A stretch of DNA of 64,000 bases from Reticulitermes speratus (GCA_021186555.1 JAJKFL010000039.1:23574733-23638732); one strand, 5' to 3'; positions 1 through 11,756 are shown, numbered from the stretch's first letter. Numbers and translations: made by a program. The notes: generated from the letters alone by a model not told the origin.

Positions 1-497
1 ACCCTCAGCCTATGTTCTTCCCTAATGCGAGAGACCAACTCTCATGCACATACACAACATGCAAAATTATAGTTCTCTGGTCCAAATGGTATCAGAAGTG
101 AATTAAACAGATATTAGTTCTATATTAAATATATGCATAATAGAAACAACTGGATGCACCACATGGAAAGAACGGAACCTTTACATGTACGCTGACAAAC
201 GATGAAAGATCTATCTACAGAAGTGGAATCAGTGGATTCTTTGAACTGTGGTGTAGGGATCAACCTATTCAGCAGGAGGACAGAAAATCATGTGATGGCC
301 CAAACCTTGATGATGATAATGATGACGACTATGATGGCAGCGGCAATAATGATAGCAACAATGATGATGACAGTGACATTGTTTAAACAGCAAATATTCA
401 ACAGTTTCTTTAGGGCTGTGGTTTCAGTGGCAGAAAACAGGGAGTAAGACATTTTCTGAACTTTGTATGAACTGTAAACATACAGATGCTGCAATAC
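1..497. other. Oat intron (start of window)
   Basis: No exon recognised. A short GAT/GAC-rich microsatellite (about 310-378, gatgatgataatgatgacga type) creates a Met/Ile-rich chance ORF. The rest is A+T-rich single-copy-looking sequence. Confidence 0.6.
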
Positions 498-750
498 CTT
501 TGTTAATAACGATTGCATTTAGTAGACCTTTCCCTCTCACACAGAAAACCACATCTTTTGGCAGCTCAGAAAGGTCAGAGCGAAAGATAGCACCAAGATT
601 CTCTGCATTTTGTGCTAACTTTTCTTCTTCTAGAACTTCCAGAGCAGCTATTGCCACTTTGCTTCCAAGAGGATTGCCTCCATATGTTGAGCCATGTTCT
701 CCTGGTTTGATACACAACATTACCCCATTATCTGCCAGGACTGCAGACAC
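498..750 (-). CDS. Oat: Oat coding exon 6 (last exon in window)
   Basis: 253 nt; acceptor TTAACAG, donor GTATTG after AACAAAG. It begins [10 protein letters not shown] and runs through [20 protein letters not shown] to [13 protein letters not shown]. The remaining C-terminal substrate-domain exon was not found in 1-497 and should lie beyond the edge. Confidence 0.96.
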
Positions 751-3700
751 CTGTTAACAGACACATGTCCTGAGTATTTTCTCATCCACTTGGAACATTT
801 TAATGACTACTCTTATTGAAAGCAAGTAACTATTTTGTATGTATCTGCTATTTTTTTTAGTAGTATGCATGATTTCAAAGAATGTTCAACATTTTTAGAT
901 CAAAGGAAGCAGGCTAAAATGCAGTGGTTACAGAATCCAAACCAAAGTAATGTAGATAATCTGAACAATGTAAGACGTGAAGCTAGTAGACATTTCAGGA
1001 ACAAAAAGAAGGAATATCTGAAAACTAAAATTAGTGAACTTGAAACAAACAGTAAGAACAAGAAGATCAGAGACTTGTATAGGGGCATCAGTGACTTTAA
1101 GAAGGGTTACCAGCCTACAACTAATGTAAAGGATGAGAAGGGTGATCTGGTTGCAGTCTCCCACAGTATCTTGGCTAGGTGGAGGAATCATTTCTTTCAG
1201 CTGTTGAATATACATGGGGTTAATGATGTGAGGCACACTGAAATACATACAGCAGAGCCACTGGTGCCTCAGCCCAGTGACTCTGAAGTTGAGGTTGATA
1301 CTCACAGGAAATATTCCTCCAGATAAGGCTTTACCAAGAATTAAAATATCTGGTCGAACATTCTCATGATCAACTGCCAGCATTTTTCCAGTGCGTCCAA
1401 GCCCAGTCTGTACCTCATCGGCTATCCACAACACCTGATGCTTGCTGCAGAGCTCACGTACCCCACGTAAGTATCCATGGTCAGGTACAACTACACCTGC
1501 TTCCCCTTGGATGGGCTCTACCATGAAAGCACAGACTGTGGGGTCTTTCAGGGCGTCCTATTTTACATAAAATTCAACTTACTTTTCATTCAGGTCCGAA
1601 TTGTACAATGAACACATTACCTCTTGCGGTAATGAAGAATATTATGTTATTCCACTTCTAAGTTGTGGGCATTGATCACATTAAATAACTAATTAAAATA
1701 GTTTCTAATAAGACAAGTATGCAGTATGTGCAATCCACTGTAGCACAAGTCTCAAGACATACCACCACAAATTCACAATTACTAAATAATGATATAAATG
1801 TATAATGATACATTTTAACTGTTAGTAAACTTGTTATATGTCACTGTTACCAAATATGAAATAAAAAACAAGTTTTAGTAGGAATTTCACATTATATCCA
1901 CCGTGCATTTTGATGATAATTCACAATTTCAGAAAACCAACAAATGCACTATATGAGACAACTAACAGAGTTTGGTCAACTCCAATTTGTATATAAAAAA
2001 CCACTGCCAGCAATTTTTAATGACAACCTTCAATTTTAATGACAATCTACCTGCTGAAGAGTCTATTTTTATATTTCTTATATTTCATATATTTATACTT
2101 TAAACTCTAAAAGTGGACACAATTCGTGTCACAGTTCAAAGAGTATACAACAGAATTTTATACACTGTAGCCTGTTAATGTGATAGTAACTTAACTTTAT
2201 ATTGCGGTGTATATATATTATATCATCAGATTAACTAATGGATGTAATATGAATGTAACCTTGACCCCCTGAAGATGGTTCAACTGGAGCCGAAACATAT
2301 GTAGTGGATATTGAACAATACTTGATAACATAATGCATTTGTTGGTTTTCTGAAATTGTGAAGTTTAGTAGGGTTTATAAGGAATGGTAAGGACAGACCC
2401 CACTTTTCATGAAGTTAATAACCACCCCTGATGCTGATTGCAGGTTTGTATACTGTATCATATGAACGGTCATATAATATAACCAAAATGTACATAAAGA
2501 AGATTTTTTAAATGTAAACAATTCCAAATTTGCAAAATGTATCCTTAACAATGATCATTATGGTGAAATGGAATGTGGATAAATATATACATAGTAAGTA
2601 TGACAGCAGTCATGCTATAACATGGCAAAATTGAGTCAGGAGCACAGGAGAAATGAGTAACCTCACAATATGAATGGAGTAAACAAACTAAACAGTCTTA
2701 ACTATCTCATATAAGAACATGATAAATTGTTTACAGATGCATGTTACTGTAAGTCAGTGAATATCAATATAGATGCAATGGGTTGCAAAACTGAGAAAAT
2801 GAAATTTTTTAATTCTGTATGCATAAAAGTCTGCAATATTTCAATATGAATATTTGATTGTAACACATTTAACATATCTACTATGTATTAAAACTGATAC
2901 TGGGAATCGTGTCATTTTATTATTACTTAATTATGTGCACAACAATTAATATTTTTAAATAGATTTGGTATTGAAATATAAGGCTTGCAATAGAGTCCTG
3001 ATATTTGTGTATGTGCATCCTTGGTAAAGGTCTTATGACCAAGACAAGTTGCGCTAATCTGAGGAACATGTAAAATCTTATAGATGTGTATTAGGTGGTT
3101 ATAGAAGCTAATGTATGAATGTTTATATAAAGATTGTCATGATGTATCCTATACAAATTCTGTCAAGAATGATGAAAATACACAATTACAGTTACAATTA
3201 CACCACAGTATGAATTCAAATATAAAGTAATACCACCACATTACTTTTCTATTGTTAGCTGATATGAAAAAACAGAACTTACATCTAAAGCTTCGAGGTT
3301 ATTGTAAGGAATGATCACAAAACCTGGCATGAATGGCCCAAAACCTTCATAACTGCTAGGATCAGTAGAACTGGAAATGGCAGAGAGTGTTCGGCCCCAA
3401 AAGTTTCCTTCAACAAACACAATTTTGGCCTGATTCTTTGGTATCTTCTTCTTAGTGTAACCCCATTTTCTTGCAAGTTTACATGCAGTCTCACCACCTT
3501 CCACACCTGCACAGAAGAGACAGTTTTGTAAATGAGGAGCATACTGAAGACTAGCATGTATGATAGGTTTAAGATTTAAATATGCAGTGTTCTCAAATAT
3601 GTGTGAAAATTTTAACAAGAAAATGTATGTAAACATAATTCAGAGAAAGTTGATATTTGGTATGACATAGGGTTCATTATTGCATATGTTCAGGTTGACC

Positions 3701-6700
3701 ACCATTAACATGTAAACACTTCTGACAGTTAGTAGTTATGCATTTTTAGCTGGTTGGCTTGAGAGTGGGCAGTACTGTTATCTCTGCCAGTTTGTGGGAA
3801 GAAGGGCAAACTGTGAGGTTCTTGCTAGCTGATAGGTAGGAGGACTTGCTGGAGATTGAGGATTCTGGTCTTACTGGATATCCCAGAAGAATGGAATCTT
3901 CAGTCACACTGTTGTGAAAACCTTAAAGCTTGCATGCTAGAGTTTATTTGCCAAGGATGAAGGACTGGCTGGACAGGTCTTTGCTGGCCTTTCAAGGATG
4001 GTGTAGATTGAAGGTTTTAGCCAGCCAATGGGAGGGTCAACAAAAGGGTTTCAGGTATCTAGCCAGAAAGAAAGAGATTCAAGTGAGCAAGTGAGGGGTT
4101 TCAGCTAGCAGCAAGGAAGAAAGGCTGCCTGAAGCATGTTAGCCAGCAGTAGCAAGGAAGGACTGGGGGGGGGGGGGGGGGGGGGGGGTTAACTGGTCTT
4201 GTGGGGTTGTGTTTAGCTAGCCAGCAGCAGCAAGGTCAAGTTTCAGGTTTTCACCAGCTGGCAGGTAGAACATTGGTGGGTTCCTTTCAAAATGGCAGAA
4301 GGGAAATTGGACATGTCCTCAGGATAGAAGTTAAGTGCATGCTATATTCATTTTTGTACTGCCATGAATACATTGATAGATTAAATTCTTTACTTAAATG
4401 TACCTGAATTGCTTGTATTTGTATGCCACACTAAGGTAGTTATTAAGGTTATCTTAAAATCTGGATGATAACATCTGGGTATATTTAAGAAATTTTTGTG
4501 GAATGTCAAGATCAGGCTATGCTATTCCATTTCATTAAATTTCATGTTTTTAGATTTTGCTCCCTGTATTTAACCTAACAGCATTCCAGTTTCCATTGAA
4601 ATTTTGTTCTGTCTCTGTGGTTGAAATATTTTGCCATTATGAAATTTAAGATCCATTCACAAAAATGTATTATTTGATTTGAAAAATAGCATGTTATTTG
4701 AACGAACAAATACTTAAACTATTGCAATAATTCAGCATGGGAAGTAATACCACCTACTAAATAAAAATTCCAATAATTCCCATAGTTCTGAATCATATCT
4801 AATTCTGTCAGCATGTTTGTCCATTAGTGACATGTAACCATAGTCTTGTCTCTGTACTCAAAAGAACTTTAACCTATTATCATATCAGGTTTGTTCACTA
4901 AACACATTATTTTGGTGTGTGAAGTAATGTAATTGCTTATTGGCTCAAATCAGCATTGCAAGAGATAGGATTAAGACAAAATATTGAGAAGTGGTATGTA
5001 CTTCACTGAGGAAATTTCAATTTAGCCTTCAAAAATTCAGATAAGCTAACTCCAGCAGGGTATAAATGCTTAGTCTGACATGTTAATATATACAGATTAT
5101 TCATAACTGATTTACAGAATGTTAACTGACGAAACAAACTATAGTAGCGACATGGAGTAGAGTCCTTAAGGAGCTAATAGTCACTCAACTTGTCAAGAAA
5201 TTTCCCACCTTGTATGGAACATTAACATTCACTCTCTTATTCATAAGAGCCTATTCTGACTGCAATGAATCATGTCTTATATGCTCACACCTTATTTCTT
5301 TAAGATCCAAACTGTGGTTAGTAGGATAGTTATTATAGAGGTGTAGGAAGAACCATATCAGACTCCTTATTCTGCACTATCATAAGAAAGTAATTTTGTA
5401 AATATAATGTTGATTAAAGATGTGGCATTGGTTAACAGCAACTCTTTAAAAATCAATGTTTCATTCAAGGAGCACCTTACCTGTATTCATAGGCAACACT
5501 TTGTCATAGCCGAACAAGCGAGTAATGAATTCCTCATACTCTCCAAGAACATCTGAGTAGAAAGCACGAGACGTAAGCGTGAGGACCTCAGCCTGTTTCT
5601 TCAATGCAGACACAATCTTTGGGTGACAGTGACCTTGATTCACAGCTGAGTATGCACTCAGAAAGTCATAGTATTTCTTCCCTTCTACATCCCACATGAA
5701 TACACCTGAAGTTTTGTAAATGACCAAGAAATGAAGTAAATTACTTTGACAGGCAAGAAAAAATACAAGGACTTGTGTATTCGTATGACGAATGCTGTAT
5801 TTTCCACATGTGAATTCCTTTAGCCTGACAGGTAGCTGGACCTGTCATTTGAATATTAATAAATCTGTATCACATGTACCAACAAAGTACACAAAAACAT
5901 ATTACATTACACATTCATCCAACATGCTTTAGCTCTAAAACCATTCTAAAGGAAATACTTACAAATACAATTTTTACACAGTACACAAAATCTCTATTAA
6001 TTGAAGTTAAACTACATAAAGTAAACATATGTTACTGTAAAACTCAGATTCAGTTACCATAAATACATGTGTAAAAACAGTTTGTTTTTTTCAGATGTTC
6101 ATTACAGATGTATAGAAGAACCTATAAAATAAATGCCATATCTTACAAAATGTGTCAAAGCATTAGTTTGTTCTATTACTGACTTCTTTAAAACATGCTG
6201 GAGTGGTGTGCAATATAATAAGCTTCTTGGGTACATTTTTGTGATACAGTTCATTCAATTAATATAGAGTACATGGCAATTTTTTAAGATCAATAAATAT
6301 ATTAATTGGTACCCACTATGTTTCTGTCCATCTACATAACCAAACAACCAACTTAAGAATTAATTTCGTATTATGTGCATATTATTTCCTTGCATTTACA
6401 ATTTCCAGTGCTTTATTTGATTTTATATTTGAAATTTCTACATCAATGTTAAATTTTATAGACATGTTTCCATAAGCAGGCACAATATCTTAATGATGTC
6501 ACTGTCAGAAAGAGAATAACAACTACAGAGCAAAAGGAGATACGTGTAGTTGTTCATGAATGCCATGGAGATGACCTATGCTCTGGATGTCAGCCAAAAT
6601 TAACCATACCAGGAAACAAACAACTAGAGACATGTTTAAGCTGATAAGCAAGCTACAGTACAGCATGATGTGGCTCTTGTCATTTTTAACACAAGTGGTT

Positions 6701-9700
6701 TGTGGTCCTGACCTTTTTTGTTACTGCTCTTGCCTAATTAGAAGCAGAAGCTGTAATGGCTGGCAGTAAAGTGACATGCCAAGATTTTATTTATGGTAGG
6801 AGTCGATGGGATATTTCTCTTAATCTCCATATTGAAGAAAGCTCTTGGATCTCTCAGTCAACTATCTAATGGATACAGGTGAAGACTATTTCCCAGCATC
6901 TAGCATACAGGCTAAAAAAGCCTGAATTTTATATCCGTGTTTAAATGTTCATGTGCCATACACAATATATTCCATATATGCAGTTTGACATAATTGCACA
7001 AGGGCCTTCCTGCACATCTGTGCCATGTACCATACATTCTGTAATCCAGTTGTTTAAACTGTTCTCATTTTATTTCCTATGATCGATCCTAGATGACAGT
7101 GGTGGCATCATGCTGTGCTTAACAAGTATATCAAATAAAAAAATAATAAATTTGAAGTTTGGCCTAAAAGAATTGACAGGATTTAGGGCTTCCAGTAATT
7201 TTTTTAAATGCTGGAAGTGTTAATACATGCCTGCACAGGTTACTGCATGGGCACAGGAATGACCATACTGTTCAACAATTAAATACTACATTTATTTTGG
7301 TAGTATGTGTGCTGACAAAAATGACATTTGTATTTACCTGTAAATTGTTAGCCACTTCAGCTATATGTTTTGAAATATACACATTTATCACTTTCATTCA
7401 TCCCCACTTCAATTGAAAGAGTGGGTAAGACTGAGTCCCTTGTTACTGTGGCCTCTTATGTACAATCAGAGGTATGTACATAGGCGAGTATGCAGCAGTG
7501 GAGAAACTGAAGTGCTCCAAAGAGTCCTGCCACAGTACCAATTTGTCCACCACAAATCTCATATGGACTACCATACGATTGAACCCAGGCCTCTGAGGAC
7601 AGAAGCCAATGACTAACTGCATGAGCTATTGTACAACCTTCATGCCTATTTAATACTCTAAGTTATAATTTGCCTGATTCTACACATCTTTATGTATCAT
7701 TCGTGTTTTATACCTATGAATTTAACAACATGCACAAATTTCAGCTACATTAAGTGTACACTTCACATATTCAATGTAACAAGACATTTTATATGTCACC
7801 TAGCACTGTTTTATGAACTCATGCAGTTCCTTGGCAGAATGAGGGTGAGATTTGAGATTTTCAATGACAATGAAATTAATATGTATTGTGGTCTTCTGGG
7901 TTATAACACCTCACAGTTTCATAGGAGGTTACCAATGTTTCGGAGGAACCTGCTGTTTCCATCTTCAGACCGAAGATGAAATAAAAGTAAAAGGTAAAGT
8001 TGCCCCTTTACAATCCATAAAGGCATAGAGGGGTGGAAGTATAGCTCCACTAATTCTTAACTTCTGCACTAGATGGAGATAAGTGGTCAGCCTCATTCCA
8101 TGGCAGGTTTATCCCCTGGAAGGAGCCCCAGGTAACCATTCAGTAGGAGGCTTGGTGGGCTCCAGAACTGGTCTGTATGTTTTTGGAGAATAGACAGTTA
8201 AATATCATGCCCCTGCCAGCTATCAAACCCCAGGTTATCAAGACCATAGCCAAGTCACTATAATGACTACACCACTCCAGCTCCTTGATGAAATGAAGTA
8301 AACAGTGTAATCATAAATTCAGAAGATAACAATTAATAAACTGAGGATGTTTGAGAGTGTGGTAATAAGAACAATATTGGGACCTATAGGAAAAAGGTAA
8401 AAAGAGGCTGCAGAAAACTGCATATGAGGAACTTTATAATTTGCACAATTCACCAAATACTGTTACAATACAGAAAACCCAAGGCCATTCCATGAAGGCG
8501 TAAGGCAAGTGGCTGTATAATTCCACTCATTCTTAACCTTGGGACTAGCCGGTCAACGTCACGCTCCGGCCGCTTTACCCCCGCGGAAATGCCCTCCGGT
8601 ATCTATTGCATAGGAGGATGGATAGGGCCCCATAGCTGGTCTGGACGGTTTGGAGGAAAGATAAAATTACTGCCCCTGCTGGGAATCAAAGCACTATTCC
8701 TTGGACACCCAGGCTACCCAGCCTGTAGCCTAGTCACAATACCTACTACGCTACTGCAGCTCCCACCAAACACTGGGATTATTAAATTAAGAAGGGTGAT
8801 ACGGGCAGAGCATGCAAGCTTGTATGAGATACACAAGATATGCAAGCAAAATTTTAATCACATAAACTGACAAAAATGCCGCTAGGAATACCCATACATA
8901 CATACCTGAGAAGATATTAAAACTGACCTTAATAAAACTAGAATGGGAGCATATGGACTGGATTCACCTGGCTCAGGACAGAGACAAGTGGTGAGCTCAC
9001 GTGAATATGATAATTAACCTTTGGCTTCCATAAAAGGCAGGGAATTGCTTGATTACTCACGGGACTATCAGTTTCTCAAATATTTGCTTCCATGAAGTCT
9101 GTTTTGTTAGATCAAGTTTTTTGAACGAAGAGCATCCAAAAGTGGTACACATGCTGTAATATTTGGCACATGTATCAAAAGGATCAAACCATATTTCTTG
9201 CTGAAAATGACAAGATTTATGTTACTTTGGTTGGTAATGAATGGTATGGTACAGTATGTTCCTTTGTGTGACCTCAGAAAGAAAGACTGGATGCTCCATC
9301 CACCAACTGAGGCTGACTCACAATGCAAGAATTCATTTAATTACTGCATTGTCTGGAAAACTCACAGTACAACACCTTCACCCATGTAATTTTCCAATTT
9401 CTATTCACATGCTTTCATTAAGAGAATTAAATATTCTGAAATTAGGAGAGTAAAGGCACTCCCTGTTTAACATGCCCCAAAATAAATTGTTTTGCTTTAA
9501 CACTGCCAAATTCTAGTGACCAAAATTCAATGAATGTTTCCCCAACTCAGATTAATGTTGTTTTTGCTGGCAGCTGGCAGGTTTTTCAATGGCCTGAATC
9601 TCGGGTATTTGAGTTAATTATTACGGAAAAAAGTTCCATTATAGGTTGTTTCACTCTATGTTGCCATTTTCAGGCATGTAACCCTAACACAAAACAAGGT

Positions 9701-11756
9701 CTTAACTAACATGTGTATGTGCATGTAACTTAAGTAAGGCAGAAAATTAGCCTTGTATTGTGGAGGAGTTTGGCTCACATTTCTTCAAGATATTGCAACA
9801 ATGATTCCCTTTTTCATCGTTTTCCTCTCTCTTCAAAGGCACGTGCCAGAGAAGAACATGCACACAATCTGGAAAATGAATTGTGGTCATCATATCAGTT
9901 TAATTTTAAATATCAAGAAGGAGAAAATATGGAAATGCTGGGAGACGGTGCTGTATTTCCACACGTGTGTTAATGGGAAAAATACTGCACTACTGCAGGC
10001 AATATCTGTAGCGTTCCACTATATTCACCAGATTTTGCCCCCTTCCAGGCTCTCTGTCTTACTGAGAAATACAGCCCCATCAGAAATACATTCGTACTGA
10101 AAGAGGCAGGTAGCTCAGGGATGTTGGGTGGCATTCAGAAACATGCTTCTCCACATATTAGTGTTTAAATGTTTCAATAAACTTATATGGCTTCTTCACT
10201 CATTTTAGAATTAAAATGTATAGTATACCTTTTCCATGACAAATTGCAACAGGAAGAGGATGGTAATTATGAGCACCATATTTTTCTTCTCTAGCAAACA
10301 CTTCTTGTGAGGTTATTTGAGCAGAAGGATTGAATGCTTCTTTTGGAGATGTTTTGAGACCTACATAAACAAATCCAAAAATTAATCAGTAATTTGAAAG
10401 TTTAATAATAGAATAAATAATAAAAATGATGTAAGTGTCCCAGAGCTGCCAAGAAAACAAACGTACGTACTGTTTAATAAACAAGTACTGGTAAAATATG
10501 CAATAAAACATTAAAGACCAGCTGTGCCAAAGACTGTGAGAATGGTGGCTTCCCCCCCCCCCCCCCCCAAATTCAGTACTGTATTTACTGGCATATAAAA
10601 TGCACAATAATTTAAGCAGGACAAATGAAGAAATGTTTTCTTGTAAACACAAGACAAGGTGCACTGCAATTTTTAGGGCTACTTTTAAGGAAAATATGTG
10701 CATGTTGGCCACCAAAAGTATGGTATGTTGGTATGTCCACCTACATTTCTTACATTTAATCCCAAGGATTTCAACATGCTTCAACACAACGAATACTAAA
10801 TCTCAGCAGAAAATATGAACGTAGTGTTGAAGTTTCTTGAATATCGACGTTTTCAGCTCCTTATTTGTAATGTGTTAAAAACGGTCAATCAAGCAAATAT
10901 ATTCCATCTTTCATAATTTTCATGCTAGGCTACAGGTAGAGTCAATCACTGAGTTGATTTGAACTAAATCACACAAAGTAAAAAAGCAAAGGTACTGTTA
11001 TCCCGATACACGCTACGACGGCATACAGTCGCAGTGGAAGTACAGCTCCACTCATTCTTAACCTCGGTACTAGACGGAGGTAAGTGGTCAGCTTCACGCC
11101 CCAAACCGTTTTATCCCCCATGTTCATTGAATAGCAGGCTGTGTGGACGTCGGAGCCGGTCTGATCCTTATGGACAAGAGATAAATATCTTGTTCCGGAT
11201 CTCTTGCTCCTGCCGGGATTCGAAACCCGAATCGCCCAGCCCGTGACCCATTTACGATACTGGCTACGCTATCCCGGCTCCAAATTACGTAAATCAGAGA
11301 AAGAAAATCGTAAACTGAACAATGGGCAACAATATTTTAACGCGAGTGTTAAAGGAATAGGAAGAAATCCTAGAGAGTCTATACTGTGCAGGTTTTTCCA
11401 TTAAACAGCCAAAATGTTCCAAATACATTAACCCATACCAAGGTCTATATAGAGACATACAACACAGTCACCAGGCAAATTTGCATAAGCGTGGTCAAAC
11501 AAAAACATACTGTTGTAAAATAGCCTGGAACTGAGGTTTAATCGAACAGAAGACGTTCAATAAACACATTTCAAATATACGGTCAAACAGAAAAACGCTG
11601 TGGTGTATCACTGAAAATAATTTTTGTTCTAAAATTGGAAGTAATCACGTCTTATCAGTTACAATTACCATCTGATAATTGTTGACAAGCCATATGTAAA
11701 CGGAGCTGAGCAGCCACCGCGTGTTTCCCAATCCATGGCAGTCGAGAGCTCAGCAT
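498..11756 (-). CDS. Oat: Ornithine aminotransferase, mitochondrial (six coding exons, 3' partial)
   Basis: Ornithine delta-aminotransferase is a PLP-dependent class III aminotransferase of the mitochondrial matrix. It converts ornithine and 2-oxoglutarate to glutamate semialdehyde and glutamate. Coding exons in gene order are 11756-11669, 10360-10229, 5705-5481, 3506-3283, 1557-1306 and 750-498. Together they give 391 codons plus one base, with consistent phases and GT/AG ends throughout. Family landmarks are [86 protein letters not shown] and [12 protein letters not shown]. The Schiff-base lysine falls at about residue 299 and the cofactor-binding aspartate at about 270, against 292 and 263 in human. 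The human enzyme has 439 residues, so roughly the last 45-50 lie beyond the left edge. The protein part is certain; only the missing 3' end is unknown. Confidence 0.97.
862..1298 (+). mobile_element. Internal fragment of a non-LTR retrotransposon ORF2 (endonuclease-RT linker)
   Basis: An uninterrupted ORF (835-1326) whose residues [78 protein letters not shown] and [20 protein letters not shown] match the region just before the reverse transcriptase in arthropod non-LTR elements. The piece is truncated at both ends, having neither the endonuclease nor the RT core nor a 3' tail. That is unusual for 5'-truncated LINE insertions. It is antisense to Oat and fills most of the 555-bp intron between exons 5 and 6. 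The clade (RTE-like or jockey-like) is not resolved. Confidence 0.85.
1306..1557 (-). CDS. Oat: Oat coding exon 5 (PLP lysine)
   Basis: 252 nt, phase 0 on both sides; acceptor AAAATAG, donor CCT/GTGAGT. It contains [32 protein letters not shown] and GKALSGG with the catalytic lysine. Its donor is followed within about ten bases by a non-LTR retrotransposon fragment on the other strand. Confidence 0.97.
1883..2363 (-). mobile_element. Foldback ribozyme element, copy 1
   Basis: Flanked by the direct repeat TTTAGTAGG (1874-1882 and 2364-2372; one more base matches with an indel). Perfect 29-bp inverted arms lie at 1920-1948 and 2334-2362. The left end carries CACCGTGCA (1899-1907), the reverse of the family terminus TGCACGGTG, so the element reads leftwards. 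A plus-strand hammerhead-like core sits at 2264-2308 near the right arm. The left arm keeps no recognisable ribozyme. No protein is encoded. Confidence 0.7.
2264..2308 (+). ncRNA. Hammerhead ribozyme-like motif (CTGAAGA core, decayed helix I)
   Basis: The core CTGAAGA (2269-2275) fits CUGANGA. A 5-bp helix II (GGTTC with GAGCC, one G-U) follows after one extra T, then GAAAC (2292-2296), the self-complementary CATATG and the cleavage triplet GTA (2301-2303). Helix I pairs only partly (CCCC against GTGG). Probably a decayed copy. Confidence 0.55.
3283..3506 (-). CDS. Oat: Oat coding exon 4
   Basis: 224 nt with acceptor TGTGCAG and donor GTAAGT. It encodes [15 protein letters not shown], the PLP-phosphate loop region, then [20 protein letters not shown] and the FGPFMPGF segment. 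It ends in phase 0. Confidence 0.97.
3740..4290. repeat. Degenerate minisatellite with poly-G tract
   Basis: Words of the kind gctagccagcagcaaggaag recur irregularly over about 550 bp, together with cttgctggc and tttcagctagc. A run of more than 20 G sits inside (about 4166-4188). The period is too eroded to state. Confidence 0.5.
5145..5310 (-). mobile_element. Non-LTR retrotransposon 3' end fragment
   Basis: Plus-strand text ggagtagagtccttaaggag, cactcaacttgtcaagaaat, and later atgctcacaccttatttctt matches the reverse complement of the 3' end seen more fully at 49075-49575 and 61930-62290. Heavily decayed. Confidence 0.6.
5481..5705 (-). CDS. Oat: Oat coding exon 3
   Basis: 225 nt, phase 1 to phase 1, bounded by an AACTTCAG acceptor and a GTAAGG donor. 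It carries [47 protein letters not shown] and KVLPMNTG, all strongly conserved in OAT. Confidence 0.97.
7400..7632 (-). mobile_element. tRNA-derived SINE, type B (old copy)
   Basis: Collinear with the intact copy at 57568-57850: both carry ccacaaatctcatatggact / ccaaaaatcccacatggact and then a tRNA-like 3' portion with a B box (reverse of gattgaacccaggcctctga). Diverged, with no clear target duplication. Confidence 0.6.
7929..7972 (-). ncRNA. Hammerhead-like motif in a foldback element (sense to Oat)
   Basis: Read on the minus strand: CTGAAGA (7968-7962), a weak helix II (GGAA with TTCC), GAAAC (7941-7937) and a following GGTA. A short helix I pairs GGT with ACC. It fits the hammerhead order, but the helices are short and GAAAC is separated from helix II by extra bases. 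It is the same family as 61619-61662 and 29758-29800. Confidence 0.4.
7991..8285 (-). mobile_element. tRNA-derived SINE, type A
   Basis: Minus-strand SINE: the (TTTACC)-type tail is at 7991 (aaaggtaaag), then the conserved body (ccttgg.actag, tttatcccctggaagg) and the decayed tRNA head at 8200-8285. An approximate 15-bp duplication flanks it (gatgaaataaaagtaa / gatgaaatgaagtaa). Confidence 0.75.
8476..8766 (-). mobile_element. tRNA-derived SINE, type A
   Basis: Same body as 62291-62579 in reverse (ccatgaaggcg, ccggccgctttacccccgcg), with the tRNA-like head at the right (ctgctgggaatcaaagcac, gcctgtagcctagtc). The chance ORF across it is not a gene. Confidence 0.75.
8930..9080 (+). mobile_element. 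Non-LTR retrotransposon 3' end fragment
   Basis: Encodes a decayed [14 protein letters not shown].. C-terminus, followed by the 3' UTR words ggcttccataaaaggcaggg and aattgcttgattactcac. The same end recurs at 14030-14180 and 49455-49575. Confidence 0.7.
9640..10170 (+). mobile_element. Possible mariner/Tc1-like transposase relic
   Basis: Translation near 10010-10060 gives [13 protein letters not shown], resembling the mariner YSPDLAPSDYHLF block around the second catalytic aspartate. Stops and frame changes surround it. No inverted repeats were identified, so boundaries are approximate. Confidence 0.4.
10229..10360 (-). CDS. Oat: Oat coding exon 2
   Basis: The acceptor TTATGTAG precedes 10360 and the donor GTATAC follows 10229; the exon is 132 nt, phase 1 to phase 1. 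It encodes the end of the presequence and the conserved N-terminal segment [16 protein letters not shown], which precedes the first strand of the aminotransferase fold. Confidence 0.95.
10361..11668. other. Oat intron 1
   Basis: A 1.3-kb intron with a poly-C run (about 10551-10568) and a type A SINE (10990-11283). No other feature recognised. Confidence 0.6.
10990..11283 (-). mobile_element. tRNA-derived SINE, type A
   Basis: The tRNA-like head is well preserved at the right end: read in reverse, ggagccgggatagcgtagcc (A-box region) and ggtttcgaatcccggcagg (B box). The body lies to the left. Orientation minus. Confidence 0.8.
11669..11756 (-). CDS. Oat: Oat coding exon 1 (mitochondrial presequence)
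   Basis: ATG at 11756 begins 29 codons plus one base ([20 protein letters not shown]...). The stretch is rich in Arg, His, Ser, Leu and Ala with no acidic residue until the end, as in a cleavable matrix-targeting peptide. The donor GTAATT follows 11669, and joining to exon 2 makes a split Gly codon. A pyrimidine-rich stretch ending TTTCAG lies just upstream (about 11773-11790), so this exon may begin at a 3' splice site with a non-coding first exon further right. That leader exon was not located. Confidence 0.85.

Larger units (their letters stand above)
1558..3282. other. Oat intron 4
   Basis: A+T-rich intron of 1.7 kb. It holds one foldback element with a hammerhead-like motif (1883-2363) and otherwise nothing recognised. 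Confidence 0.7.
3507..5480. other. Oat intron 3
   Basis: A 2-kb intron. The stretch 3740-4290 is a degenerate G-rich minisatellite in which tagccagcagcaagg-type words recur, interrupted by a poly-G run at about 4166-4188. A retroelement 3' fragment lies at 5145-5310. Nothing else recognised. Confidence 0.6.
5706..10228. other. Oat intron 2 (4.5 kb)
   Basis: Contains a type B SINE relic (7400-7632), a hammerhead-like foldback (7840-7980), two type A SINEs (7991-8285, 8476-8766), a non-LTR 3' fragment (8930-9080) and a mariner-like relic (about 9640-10170). The first 1.7 kb, 5706-7400, shows only A+T-rich sequence. Confidence 0.6.

Noticed and set aside
288-518. ORF rich in Ile, Val and Ala as a small membrane protein
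   Set aside because: It is the translation of a GAT-type microsatellite in an Oat intron.
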